DNA of 64,000 bases from Oegoconia quadripuncta. Lineage: Eukaryota > Arthropoda > Insecta > Lepidoptera > Autostichidae. Under the pieces are notes generated by a model. That model searched no databases. It saw only the letters and a program-made list of their open reading frames with translations, and was not told where the DNA came from. Shown here piece after piece: positions 9,198 through 18,380 of the stretch (positions are counted from its first letter, which is position 1; each line of letters begins with the position of its first letter). The stretch spans positions 35,556,036 through 35,620,035 of the forward strand of contig OX438748.1 in NCBI GenBank assembly GCA_949316235.1. Reading direction: 5' to 3'. Made by a program: the position numbers and the translations under genes.

Positions 9198-10256
9198 CTG
9201 GGCCTCCATGGCCACCTCCACCGGCCTAACTAGCCCCGGCTGGGACGACTGGGATGTGGCGGGGGGAGTGCTGATAGCTCCCCCCTTCCTCCTTTTCGGC
9301 GGGGTGCACTTTTTGGCACCCAGCCGATGGTTTGACGGCCGACCTAGGTCGGCGCAAACCGGGCACCTAGGAGCGCTCGCTGTGCAGTCCCGGGCCTTAT
9401 GGCCCGGAAGACTGCATTTGTAGCAGCGAGCGCTCCTGTCCACCCCCGTGGGGCACGTCGCCCTGACGTGCCCCATTTCGAGGCACTGGAAGCACTGTAA
9501 TGGTCGTGCTGCCAGTGCCTCTGCTCGGACCAAGGCCCACCCCACCTGGACCCGCTGGGCGGCCGCCACCTTGCGGACCGCCGCAAGTGGGCCCCGGACC
9601 CACGCCGTGCCCAGTCGGTTGCGGCTGCCGCGAATTTCCCCGACCTTAATATTGGCCGGGGAACAACCGCCCACCTCGGCCACCGCCGCGGCCACCTCAG
9701 ATAGGGTGATGGACTCATCTAGGTCCATCACCCTCATCTCGGCGGACTTACACGGACGCGTAAATCGCGCGTCCGTGTCCCCCAAGGCCGACCGGAGTCG
9801 GTCGACTAGGGCGTCCGCCTTGGTGGCGCTGTCCGGGCCGGGGACCTCCAACACGAGGCCCCCATTGGCCGCCTTACGCTGGCGGACCCCGGTACGAATG
9901 CCCAGGTCCGCCAGCTTAATTCTCGCCTTGGCCGTTGCCATCACGGCGGCTAGCGAGGTCTCGGAGCCCGGAGGCACCGAGATCAGCACGGCCGCATCGG
10001 TGGGCGGTCGGGGCAGCGTCGGTCGCTTCCTCCCGACGGGAGGAGCGACCCGTGCCGCCGCGACAGGCGCCGCCGCTTTCCTGGCGGCCGCCTTTGCCTT
10101 ACGGCTAACCACTGTGGCCCACGTGTCGTCTCGGGCCGTTGAAGCCGCTGGGGCCTGACTGGCCCCCGCAACCGGCACAGGAGGTGGCTGCACGGCTGTC
10201 CTCTTTTTATTCTTCCTCCTCGCTCTCTTCTTCTTAGGAAGAAGAGACCATAACAC
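9195..10256 (-). CDS. R1-clade ORF1: gag-like nucleic-acid-binding protein, 5' truncated
   Basis: An open frame of 353 codons. Its last third carries three zinc knuckles: CFQCLEMGHVRATC (about 255-268), CYKCSLPGHKARDC (278-291) and CPVC...H...C (298-317). Such knuckles bind element RNA in ribonucleoprotein particles of R1/I-group LINEs. The N-terminal region is Lys/Arg/Ala rich. There is no ATG at the beginning in this frame: the first codon inside the element falls at the truncation point 10247, and codons beyond it belong to the host SINE. The full protein must have been longer, so this is a dead or at best aberrant ORF1. Confidence 0.88.
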   Translation of the reverse strand: MLWSLLPKKKRARRKNKKRTAVQPPPVPVAGASQAPAASTARDDTWATVVSRKAKAAARKAAAPVAAARVAPPVGRKRPTLPRPPTDAAVLISVPPGSETSLAAVMATAKARIKLADLGIRTGVRQRKAANGGLVLEVPGPDSATKADALVDRLRSALGDTDARFTRPCKSAEMRVMDLDESITLSEVAAAVAEVGGCSPANIKVGEIRGSRNRLGTAWVRGPLAAVRKVAAAQRVQVGWALVRAEALAARPLQCFQCLEMGHVRATCPTGVDRSARCYKCSLPGHKARDCTASAPRCPVCADLGRPSNHRLGAKKCTPPKRRKGGAISTPPATSQSSQPGLVRPVEVAMEAQ

Positions 10257-10401
10257 AAGCCTAGACGCTTACTGTGGGCCTAGATGGCGATGTGTGTTTG
10301 TGCACAGATATTTAAAAACAAAAATTAAGCACAACTGTTACAACTTATAATAGAGTTATATGTGTATCTGTACCACAAATGGGCCGTCGCTCAGTGTATC
10401 T

Positions 10402-10404
<3 letters not shown>

Positions 10405-10442
<38 letters not shown>
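10405..10442. repeat. (AT)n microsatellite
   Basis: About 19 uninterrupted AT units directly before a SINE-C copy. Confidence 0.95.
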
Positions 10443-10444
<2 letters not shown>

Positions 10445-10641
10445 ATATTGCTGCTTGGCGGCAGACTTAGATAAGATGGTGGTCAGTGGCCACTGAGTAA
10501 TAAAATACACAATAGACTACAATACAATAAAAAATACAGTTACAGAAAATGATAAGATATATTATGATAAGATAATTTGGCGTATAGCCCCGCTGGGGAT
10601 CGAACCCGCGATCTTTTGTTTACATTGAGCTACGGAGGCTG
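10441..10641 (-). repeat. SINE-C copy, diverged and interrupted
   Basis: GCTGCTTGGCGGCAGACTTA and the tRNA-like head with reversed box B (GGGGATCGAACCC, near 10600) are recognisable. About 65 bases of AT-rich sequence separate them. Confidence 0.7.
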
Positions 10642-11165
10642 ATTCTCTTATACACCCAATTAGAGTGCTCTATAATGCATATTTATTAAAGAAAAAAGAA
10701 AGAAAGCATTACAACACAGTATAACATTAATAACTCATAATTATACTTCATGATCGTTATCTGTGGAATGGAATTAGAAAAAAGTAGTTTTTTTTTTAAA
10801 TATTATGACGAAATTATTATTAACACACTGTTAAGTTAATTTAAAGTAATGATGGTAAGCAGTTGCTAGGTAGATTAAATCTATTTTTTTTTAGAAAAAG
10901 CTGACAGCTGTTTTATGTGAGATTGGCGTAATTTAGGTCAATGAAGGCAATTTTAAATTAGCCTTTTTTACTGACCGAATTGCGTACATGTAACATAATT
11001 TTAGTATCAGTGTATTGGTTACGTTAGTAACTTATTAATAATCTGTGGTATTGGGTCTTACCTATGTGAAATTAGGCTGTATGGGTTTTGATCCCTTTGC
11101 CTTCCAACATTGTTGGAGAATAAACCAAAAAAAACTATGTGAAATTGCTGTTTTTAACCGACTGT
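10642..11165. other. No gene; short X-like 3' end
   Basis: Mostly featureless AT-rich DNA. At 11083-11136 the sequence GATCCCTTTGCCTTCC...GGAGAATAAACC then A-rich resembles the 3' end of retroposon X, including its terminal hairpin of TTCC/GGAG type. Confidence 0.45.
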
Positions 11166-11173
11166 AGCTAGGC

Positions 11174-11588
11174 CATGGACTTATTATTTAAACAGGACTG
11201 AGTACTCGCCGCTGAAAAACGAGCCGAGCAGGATGTGTAACGTAGAGGCCGTTTGTCTCTGTCTAACAGGGTGACCACAATATATTTGTTACTTGGGACA
11301 AATGTTGTAATAAAATATTTGTCAAAAAACTTTGGCGTTTTGACATTAGCCGGCGTGAGCCATTTATTTCGCATTTCTTCATTTTTTGGGAAACTGCAAT
11401 AATAGTACAACAGTCAGGACCCTAATCAATCACACATATTTCACATATTTCGACTCATTTCAAGAATTCATGGGCATCCTACTTCTTTGATTTACAAAAA
11501 TATTATTTTTAGCTTACCTGTGGAAAGATATGTTGCAACCACCACAGGATTCACTTGGGCAAGTATAAACGCAACACTTTTTCACCAT
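11174..11588 (-). pseudogene. 5' end of a P-type transposase gene: split THAP domain
   Basis: On the minus strand, exon 1 (11588-11518) encodes MVKKCCVYTCPSESCGGCNI then SFH and ends AG before GTAAGC. An intron of 124 nt ends TTATTGCAG at 11394. Exon 2 starts at 11393 and restores the frame as SFPKNEEMRNKWLTPANVKT. Joined, the segment has the start of a THAP zinc finger: MVxxC, a second Cys, SFH-FPK and R-KW. THAP domains are the DNA-binding heads of P transposases. The second Cys/His pair is not found, and the frame runs into the inverted-repeat region, so an internal deletion removed the rest. It could be a THAP gene captured by another transposon, but the termini argue for P. Confidence 0.75.
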
Positions 11589-12052
11589 TTTACTCCTTTT
11601 ACTTGTTATAATATAACAAATACTTTAAAAAACTTTTAATGCAAAGAAAATTCAAAATCACACCGAACCGCCATGACATGACATGCTTTTCAGGGTTACC
11701 ATAAAAATAACAAAATCGAAATAAAAATGTATGTTTTCTGTTTGATTTAAGAATATATGAAAAGAAATTAATGCGAATGTTATTTGTTTATTTATAATTG
11801 TTAAAATAACATAAAAATATAAGTGTTTCAATGGAATTTTTGAGTAGCCAAAACTGTTGATCATAATCATTTTTTTTGCTGGCAAGATGTAAGAACGAGA
11901 CACACGGCCTCCGTTATTTCTATCTCTCTCGGCTCGGATTTGCCTTTGTGTATGGTGCATCCAATTTAATACCTTATTGCGTTGACATAGTGATCATTTT
12001 CCTAAATGATTCTTTTGATAGTTATCAGTCCTGTTTAAATAATAAGTCCATG
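11174..12052. mobile_element. P-element-like non-autonomous transposon (879 bp)
   Basis: Flanked by the exact 8-bp duplication AGCTAGGC (11166-11173 and 12053-12060). The two ends are perfect 28-bp inverted repeats beginning CATGGACTTATTATTTAAAC. CATG termini, roughly 30-bp inverted repeats and 8-bp duplications are the hallmarks of P-type transposons, and a piece of a THAP domain inside (see 11174-11588) supports this. hAT elements also make 8-bp duplications, but their ends start CAG. The interior is too short for a transposase. Confidence 0.8.
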
Positions 12053-12175
12053 AGCTAGGCCAAGAAGAGCACCATTGACATAATTATTATTAATACTTTG
12101 ACATTTTTATAGCAATGCAAATGTTAGATTTTATTTTATTATAATTAATTTTAGTTCTTAATTTAAATTATATAT

Positions 12176-12671
12176 ATATATTTTTTTTTAATTAGCCTAT
12201 CGTGTCCCACTGCTGGGCAAAGGCCTCCCCCAAACTCTTCCACTCATTTCTATCCTTGGCGGTTTCCCACCATTCCTCTTGAAACGCAATGAGATCATCT
12301 CTCCAACGTTTGCGCGGCCGACCCCGACGACGTCTCCTGTCCTCAGGCATCCAGGGCGTGATGGTGTGTGCCCATTTCTCCGGTGGCATACGGCTAACGT
12401 GGCCTGCCCAGTCCCATTTAAGCATGGCTGTTTTTCTTCCCACGTCAGCAATTCCGGTCATGGAACGCAATATGGTATTGCGAATTCGGTCGACGCGTTT
12501 GTAGCCGAGAATACTACGTTCCATTGCCCTCTGGCAAATCTTGAGCTTGGACTTCTGAAGCTCAGTCAATGACCAAGTCTGTGCACCGTAGGTTAGAACA
12601 GGAAGGATACACATGTCTATGAGTTTGCGTTTTAGAGTATTTGGAAGGTCTCCTTTCATATATACCTTCAT
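12176..12671 (-). pseudogene. RTE-type LINE, RT C-terminal fragment
   Basis: 159 open codons encode MCILPVLTYGAQTWSLTELQ, then GHVSRMPPEKWAH and RRRRRGRPRKRWRDDLIAFQ. The LTYG-TW block followed by GH.-R and GRPRKRW.DD is the standard C-terminal part of RTE-clade reverse transcriptases in insects. Endonuclease and RT core are missing. The 3' end on this strand is an A run followed by an AT repeat (12170-12190), in keeping with the short tails of RTE elements. Open but truncated, so not functional. Confidence 0.75.
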
Positions 12672-12689
12672 TGCCCAGTAGCTTCATTG

Positions 12690-12822
12690 TCAAATTATAT
12701 TATATGCATGAAAATTAATATTGTACGCCAGTTAGAAGTAAGGTCTGTCGAACTAATGCAACAATATTTTAATATCACCCATGTACCACAGTTCTACAAT
12801 AAATTGATTCTGATTCTGAGGG
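12690..12822 (+). repeat. LINE 3' UTR with TTCTGA tail
   Basis: Ends TTCTACAATAAATTGATTCTGATTCTGAGG: an AATAAA signal followed by two to three TTCTGA units. No coding part is recognised. The next 400 bases to 13222 hold nothing definite apart from ACAGGGTGAAATTTC near 12960, which may be a MITE end. Confidence 0.5.
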
Positions 12823-13222
12823 TATTGCATTCAACGCGTCGGCATGTAGTGTACGTATTGTTACAGATTCTATTTAAAACGAATCTTTTTACATAGTCAT
12901 TGACTTTTGTGTTCGCTGATGTTTGTCTGTCTGTCAGCTGAGTTACTTCAACAATATATACAGGGTGAAATTTCTCAAGTTTTCTTTGAAAGTTCTCAGC
13001 AATGTTTGATGGAAATCGGTTAAGCCGTCCCGAAGATATTTAGCATTTAACATGGTTGGTTTAGTCATGATAATATAATCTTTATTTATAGATCTTTTAC
13101 TTCCTATAGTTTGCTTTTATGTTTCAGGTTAAGCAACATTTAAATATATACCAGTGTGTGACAAACGTTTTCTAGGCTTGTATAATTTTCATGTGATAAG
13201 ACTGCATTTCAATCATAATACC

Positions 13223-13465
13223 GACCGATTGGTGTAGTGGATAGTCACCCTATCAGCTAAACCAACGGTTGGGGGTTCGAATCCCGCGAGGAGTAAATGT
13301 TTGTATGATGAATACGAACATTTATTCCCGAGTCTTGGATGTTTATATAAATATTTATGTATGTTTATCCGTTATCTAGGATCCATAGTACAAGCTTTGC
13401 TTAGTTTGGGACTAGATGATTGGTGTAAGTGTCCGAAATATCTATATTAATCTATCTATTATTTA
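13223..13465 (+). repeat. SINE-B copy 1
   Basis: tRNA-derived head with box A TTGGTGTAGTGG and box B GGTTCGAATCC, then GATGAATACGAACATTTATT and a tail ending GTGTAAGTGTCCGAAATA. SINE-B aligns with SINE-A along its whole length (GTTTGTGTGATGAATACG, CCCGAGT.ATGGATGTTT, GGACTAGATG), so they are two subfamilies. Confidence 0.85.
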
Positions 13466-14286
13466 ATAACGTGTCAAAGAACTGAGCGAAAGAATAGCAA
13501 CACTTACAAAAACCCAAAATCGCCTCTGTTCTAAATAGGCCTAGACTGATTTATAAAATGTTAAAAAATCTTAACTACCATTTACATAAGGTTTTTCGAT
13601 GTTACCGCTAATTATCTCCACTTATCGCTTTTAGCACGTCCCAAAAGCGATATCGCAGGCATCACAAAAAACTCCAACAACGGCCATTACCACACCAACG
13701 AAAGTAAAAGCTCAACCTGTCTAAATTCCACGCGGCCATACATGGGCAGACGGTGCTCCGTCTCTATACATCATCGGTGAAAGTGGTGAGACACGTGTAG
13801 TTGTACCAGATGTGATGAAATCGAAGGGAGCGATCCCTCCGACCGCTCCATGGATAATGTATCCGGTCGGAAAATATGTCACGTTTCCGAACGTTATATT
13901 AACAATGTGTCCAATACAGGAAGTGCGGGGACTCCTATCACAAAATATATTCTATTACTTAAAAGGAGCTCCTCAGCCGAAATTTTATGTATTAGGCTTC
14001 AGCTGATGAAATAAATATTTTGTATTTTGTCGGCAAATAATGTCGGCATATACAAAAAAAATGTAAACATAAAAAAATATGTAAAAAAATTTCAGGTTTT
14101 TACCGATATGGTACCTTATACAGTTTTATATAAAAACAGAATGGATCAATACATTTGGACATGGCTAAAATATAAAGTGTTCGTCAGCGCCGGAGATAGA
14201 TCAATTTAAAAATATTTGCCAAGAATTTTATTAAGTGCTGTCTGGTTTCGGCAAAAGAATAAAGAATAGAACTAACCCGCTAACTA
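13466..14286. other. No gene; one short interspersed repeat
   Basis: No supported coding frame. The segment 13905-13985 (GTGTCCAATACAGGAAGTGC...ACTCCTATCACAA) recurs at 20108-20175, which marks it as an interspersed repeat, probably a LINE tail. Confidence 0.5.
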
Positions 14287-14292
14287 TTATAA

Positions 14293-14606
14293 CCGCCTCC
14301 GTGGCTCAATGTAAACAACATTGGGTTTACGATTCGGAGGTCGCGGGTTCAATCCCCAGCGGGGTACATGTTTAAGTACTCAGTTTGGTTGGTGGTAGGG
14401 CATTTAAATGTCCGCCTGGCTAGCTACCACCATCTTATCTAAATCTGCCGCCAAGCAGCAATGTCGATACCATTGTTGTGTTCCGGTTGACAGAGATAAG
14501 ATAGCCAGTCCCCAAAATGTGTTGGGGTTTCCGGGTCAGTACGCTTCCACCTTCGACTTCATCTTCACTTAACATTAGGTGTGAACCCGTTGTGCATAAA
14601 AAAAAC
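14293..14606 (+). repeat. SINE-C, nearly full length
   Basis: tRNA-like head: box A GTGGCTCAATG and box B GGTTCAATCCC. The body includes GTTTGGTTGGTGGTAGGGCA, CGCCTGGCTAGCTACCACCA, TTATCTAAATCTGCCGCCAA and CACTTAACATTAGGTGTG, and the copy ends TTGTGCATAAAAAAAA. This is the most abundant repeat in the window, with fourteen or more copies in both orientations. Internal polymerase III promoter parts are intact in several copies. Mobilisation would require a LINE. Confidence 0.9.
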
Positions 14607-14845
14607 CGTCTCTCTCTGTGGGTGTCATAAAAGACGACTAAGGGACTTTCCACCAAAAAACATAGATTTTCACGTTTTAACGGCCATGGTCTCACCCCAC
14701 GTCACGTAAACATTTATGTATAGTTCCAAAGGTGAACTTTGGATGTTGTTAAAGTATTAAATCTTTAATGTTGACAAAAGCTTTTTGGGATATCTCTGAC
14801 CACCCCATTTGGGTTAAAGGTCGAGAAGTTATGTATGTTTTAAAT
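14607..14845 (+). repeat. Repeat D copy 1
   Basis: Family defined by GGTGTCATAAAAGACGACTA, GGTTTTAACGGC-like text, a TGGATGTTGTT block and TGACCACCCCATTTGGG-TAAAGGTCG. Other copies lie at 33150, 48820 and 60235. It looks like a LINE 3' UTR, but no coding part is attached. This copy directly follows the A-rich tail of SINE-C. Confidence 0.65.
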
Positions 14846-14908
14846 ATTGTTACTGTTTCTAATTACCGATTTAAATGAAAAAATCTATCATTCCATACTC
14901 TATGGAAA

Positions 14909-15301
14909 GGCTTTTTGGCGGGATCTCGGCAAGTGAAGTTGCATTTTCCTTTATAATTCTTATAATTTGTGCATTCTAACTTTTGAAGCTTAATAATGGC
15001 AGAATATTGTGCAGCAAAAGTTAGTGATGGTGTACAAGTGAAGGGAAGTGTAAATTAGAGTGTGTAACGAAGCTTTAGGGTTCCCACAAGAAGCCGCCAA
15101 AATCTTTTGTAAAGCATTCTGCCTCTTTACTGAATAATGACTTGACCACGACTAGACTCTGTATACGCCAAGTATACGACGAATTACTTGTTTTGACTTG
15201 ACTGACTAATAAATTGAAGAATTAAGAGAAATAAGACATGACTATATGGGCTTAGATCCCTTTGCCTTCTCCGAAAGGAGTGAATATAACGAAAAAAAAA
15301 A
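14909..15301 (+). mobile_element. Retroposon X, full-length copy 2
   Basis: Flanked by the 12-bp duplication ACTCTATGGAAA (14897-14908 and 15302-15313). Begins GGCTTTTTGGCGGGATCTCG and ends CCTTTGCCTTCTCCGAAAGGAGTGAATATAACG plus poly(A). The terminal TTCTCC/GGAG words form a hairpin. No clear polymerase III A and B boxes at normal spacing, no RT. A 12-15 bp TSD with poly(A) indicates LINE-mediated retroposition. Confidence 0.85.
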
Positions 15302-15330
15302 ACTCTATGGAAATTAAAAGCTACCTTAAA

Positions 15331-15740
15331 AAAAAAAAAAAAAGGCTTTTTGGCGGGAACTCGGCGAGTGAAGTAGCATTTTTCTTTATAAGTCTTATAA
15401 TTTGTGCATTCTAACTTTTGAAGCTTAATAATGGCAGAATATTGTGCAGCAAACGTTAGTGATAGTGTACAAGTGAAGGGAAGTGTAAATTAATGTGCGT
15501 AACGGAGCTTTCGGGTTCCCACAAGAAGCCGCCAAAATCTTTTGTAAAGCATTCTGCCACTTTACTGAAGAATGACCTGACCGTGACTAGACTCTGTATA
15601 CGCCAAGTATACGACGAATTACTTGTTTTGACTGAGACTGACTTACAAACTGAAGAAATAAGTGAAATAAGACATGGCTGTTATGGGCTAGATCCCTTTG
15701 CCTTCTCCTAAAGGAGAGAATGAAACAAAAAAAAAAAAAA
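15331..15740 (+). mobile_element. Retroposon X, full-length copy 3
   Basis: Flanked by AAAAGCTACCTTAAA (15316-15330 and about 15740-15754), so it landed within 20 bp of copy 2. It carries a 72-codon open frame (15493-15711: CVTELSGSHKKPPKSFVKHS to EIRHGCYGLDPFAFS). The same frame has stops in copies 1, 2 and 4, so there is no sign that it is maintained. An ATG with MAEYCAANVSDSVQ sits further 5' in a different frame. Confidence 0.85.
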
Positions 15741-15754
15741 AAAGCTACCTTAAA

Positions 15755-16088
15755 CACGGTATCGATCAACAATGCGCTTAAAATAGCTTAAACACGGAAC
15801 TATTAAAAGGATTTAATCATTATTTAAATTAAACCGTGAAGGATAACTGACACCATGACCCATTAGTAACTTAACTTGTCACCGGTAGCTTATAAGTTCG
15901 CTAAGTATGTCGTGCCCTTGAGTAAGACACTACCAACTACGATATGATTAAGTTCACAAAGGATATTATTGGATTAGATTTATTTAAATCTCTTTTACAA
16001 TGGCATATCATATATTCAATGCAACTACATAAACTTATGTACTACGTGAAATAAAAGTAATAACAAATCATGCAGGCAGCTAACTAAT
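15755..16088. other. No feature recognised
   Basis: AT-rich DNA without a supported frame or a repeat I can place. Confidence 0.5.
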
Positions 16089-16313
16089 CTATATATTATA
16101 AATGCAAAAGTTTAAATGTTTGTTTGTTCATATCACGGCGAAACGGATGTACGGATTTGGATTAAATTTGGTAAATAAGTGGAACATATCCTGCACTATA
16201 ACTTAGAATATTTTTTATCCCGATAAAGTGAGTAGTTCCCACGGGATAAACAAATTAAACGTATCCCCGATAAAGTTATTCTACGCAGGCGAAGCCGCGG
16301 GCGGGAAGCTAGT
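16089..16313 (+). mobile_element. Helitron-like non-autonomous element 1
   Basis: Begins TCTATATATTATAAATGCAA after an A and ends GCCGCGGGCGGGAAGCTAG before a T. TC start, CTAG end with a GC-rich hairpin just before it, and insertion between A and T fit Helitrons. The interior ATGTACGGATTTGGATTAAA and TATCCCGATAAAGT is shared with the copy at 48996-49221. Confidence 0.7.
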
Positions 16314-16454
16314 AATTAATAAAATAATAAGTATAAAGTAGTACTGTTGAACCAGGAGCGATGAAATTTGTAGGAGATCGAAAGTAACCGACTTATTCCA
16401 GCGGAATAGTATAACTGATATGACGATGTTACGACAATGTTAAATTATTTTATG

Positions 16455-16660
16455 TTAAGTGAAGACGAGGCCGAATCTGCTAGCGCTGAATTCCAACTTA
16501 TTTGCGGGATTGCCAATATTTTTCAAAAAACCATAATACAACAATGCTATCAACATTGTCGCTTGCCGGCAGATTTAGATCGATGGCCAAACTGATTACT
16601 GAACGTGTACCAACGTGTACCTACTCCTCTGGAAATCGAGCTCGTGACCTTGCGTAATAT
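16455..16660 (-). repeat. SINE-C, old copy
   Basis: GTTAAGTGAAGACGAGGCCG and ACAACAATGCTATCAACATT...GGCAGATTTAGAT identify the family. The tRNA head is decayed. Confidence 0.6.
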
Positions 16661-16759
16661 TTATTTATGAACGACTTCCAAAAAAAAATTAAATTTCCGT
16701 GATATCTCTGATGATAGGTCACTTGATACGACACGATATGTTTGTGAAAAACATAATTC

Positions 16760-16920
16760 AGGGAAAGATTGAAGGAAAGAGAAGAAGGGGAAGACCTAGG
16801 CGTTAATTACTTTGACCAAGTGAAAGAAAAGGTGAATGTCGTGTCGTACCAAGAGGTTATTAGGGCGGAAATTAGAGAGATATGGTCGTTACTCCACCGA
16901 CAAGAGCATAGCTCTTAAAT
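16760..16920 (+). pseudogene. LINE C-terminal tail (GKxxGKRxRGRPRR type)
   Basis: The plus strand encodes GKIEGKRRRGRPRR, then after one frame shift YFDQVKEKVNVVSYQEVIRA and SLLHRQEHSS before a stop. This basic tail followed by EVREEW..LHRQE is a common end of lepidopteran LINE polyproteins related to RTE. A shorter homologue lies at 28573-28640. Broken by the frame change near 16805. Confidence 0.6.
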
Positions 16921-17324
16921 TGAAGAAGAAGATATCTCTGACATTTGTAAACCGATGTCAATATTTTTTTTTGTTTGTAAGGGTTCTACTTGTGTTCTCC
17001 CATATAAATTGGGTGAAGATCTGATGATGGACTTCAGAGATAGAGAACGGAACCTCACTGAAATTGCCAATTTTGGACGGTTCAATCATTAAAGTGTCGT
17101 CAAATTGGAAAGTTTCCGGAAGAAAGCGTTTACGATGTAAAACTTCAAAAATGTCAAATGTCAAAATTAACATCGGTCGAGATTGTCGAAGTTATTTTTT
17201 GTATTAATGAATGAATATTAAAGTAGAAAGTGTATCGACATTGACATTGAATAACCTTAGCGAATTGTGATGTCAAGAGCGGGTTGGCTGTGCTCAATGG
17301 ATGACGTCAAGCATAACGGAAATA
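16921..17324. other. No feature recognised
   Basis: No supported gene or repeat. Confidence 0.5.
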
Positions 17325-17733
17325 TTGGGTCTTTACCTATGAAATGGAGTTCGTTAATCCATATGTACCAATTCATGCGATTTTCAAAGCTATATCCTTT
17401 CTTTTTAATTTGGAAAATGGAATATTATTTCAAGGTTTCACATGAAATACTTTTTAATTTCTGGGCTAAATCATATAATAAAAAAAATTTGAACAGAGCT
17501 CTTTTCATGTGCTTCCCATAATCATTTCTTAGATTCGCTGAAACTTTTATAAAGGGCTACTTTTATAAATTAACGCTGCCTATACTTAACTTAATGTTAT
17601 CCGATAATACACACAAAGTTTAGCTAAATTTGGATTTGCCGTTCCCAAAAAAAAAACAAAAATGTTTGTATGGAGAAAACAGTCTTAATGAAATTCTTCA
17701 TACAAAACGCCAATTTCATAGGTAAGGACCTAA
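17325..17733 (+). mobile_element. MITE-M copy 2, full length
   Basis: TA dinucleotides on both sides; ends TTGGGTCTTTACCTATGAAA and, on the other strand, TTAGGTCCTTACCTATGAAA. About 410 bp. TA duplication points to the Tc1/mariner superfamily. The interior in one frame reads RFSKLYPFFLIWKMEYYFKV, repeated in all copies but with no domain I recognise; it may be a residue of an ancestral transposase or simply the MITE body. Confidence 0.85.
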
Positions 17734-18380
17734 TACAAAATGTACCTAACGTACTCACTCATTTCTTCCTATTTAAACCTAAAATAAAGGGATAGATAAA
17801 GGGAAGGAAACCTTTATATTCATAATAAATTATTTGAATTTAATGTACTCTAATATATTATATCAAAAAAACATTGCTGCAGCATTAAAGGAAAATTGTG
17901 TGTGTGTGTGTCGGGTCTGCCACGACCTTCGGGTACATTGAAAATGAATCTGCCAAATGAACTGAATTAAATTTTTGAAATTAAATAATTGAAAAAAGAA
18001 TCACTTACGCGCGTAAACTCCTCGTCACAAAGGTGTTCTCAATAACTCATCAGTGTTAAATACCTCCGTACGTAAGTAATTTTTTAAATATAACCCAAAG
18101 TCATATCCTTAGCGGTTTTTTTATTTTTACGATGTCTCATTGGTCCGCATTTTTCCCTTTTTTGCGATTTTCAAAGAATGTTTGCGAGTTTACATTACAT
18201 TTTGTAGCTCGTCAAGATGCGTCTTATGACACCGCCAATTAACCACGTTGTCTCAACCCATGACACGAGGGCGATATGTCGCACTTTCGCTGAAAAACGA
18301 GTCTATACCGAAGCGACAAAAAAAAATTGATAATAATCATCTACGGACCATTGAAAAATATCGTGCCTTTTGATAATATA
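17734..18380. other. No gene; LINE 3' UTR-like
   Basis: Contains a short GT run near 17898. The last part leads into the minisatellite and may be CR1-type 3' UTR. Confidence 0.45.

Larger units (their letters stand above)
6157..10247 (-). mobile_element. R1-clade non-LTR retrotransposon, 5' truncated
   Basis: A 4.1-kb GC-rich insert flanked by the 15-bp duplication CCATAACACAAGCCT (6142-6156 and 10248-10262). The 3' end on the minus strand is a poly(A) tract (T run from 6155 to about 6175; the boundary with the TSD is ambiguous by a base or two). It contains ORF1 and ORF2 joined by TAATG. The left edge of the coding strand cuts into ORF1, which explains the missing start. Shorter tails of related elements occur at 32436, 41761 and 48177. 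Its GC content contrasts sharply with the AT-rich surroundings. Confidence 0.92.
5185..10305 (+). repeat. SINE-A copy 1, split by two later insertions
   Basis: tRNA-derived SINE. The head at 5185-5260 has box A TGGTGTAGTGG and box B GGTTCGAATCC, which are internal RNA polymerase III promoter elements. The body resumes at 6050-6156 and the tail at 10263-10305 (CTTACTGTGGGCCTAGATGG). A hAT-type MITE occupies 5281-6041 and an R1-clade LINE 6157-10247. Joining the three parts reproduces the order seen in unbroken copies at 21851, 32873 and 43589. Confidence 0.85.

Noticed and set aside
9448..10158. 236-codon plus-strand frame
   Set aside because: Antisense to the zinc-knuckle ORF1; no independent support.
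11174..12052. hAT assignment for the 879-bp element
   Set aside because: The 8-bp duplication fits, but the ends begin CATG rather than CAG and the coding remnant is THAP-like, which favours a P-type element.
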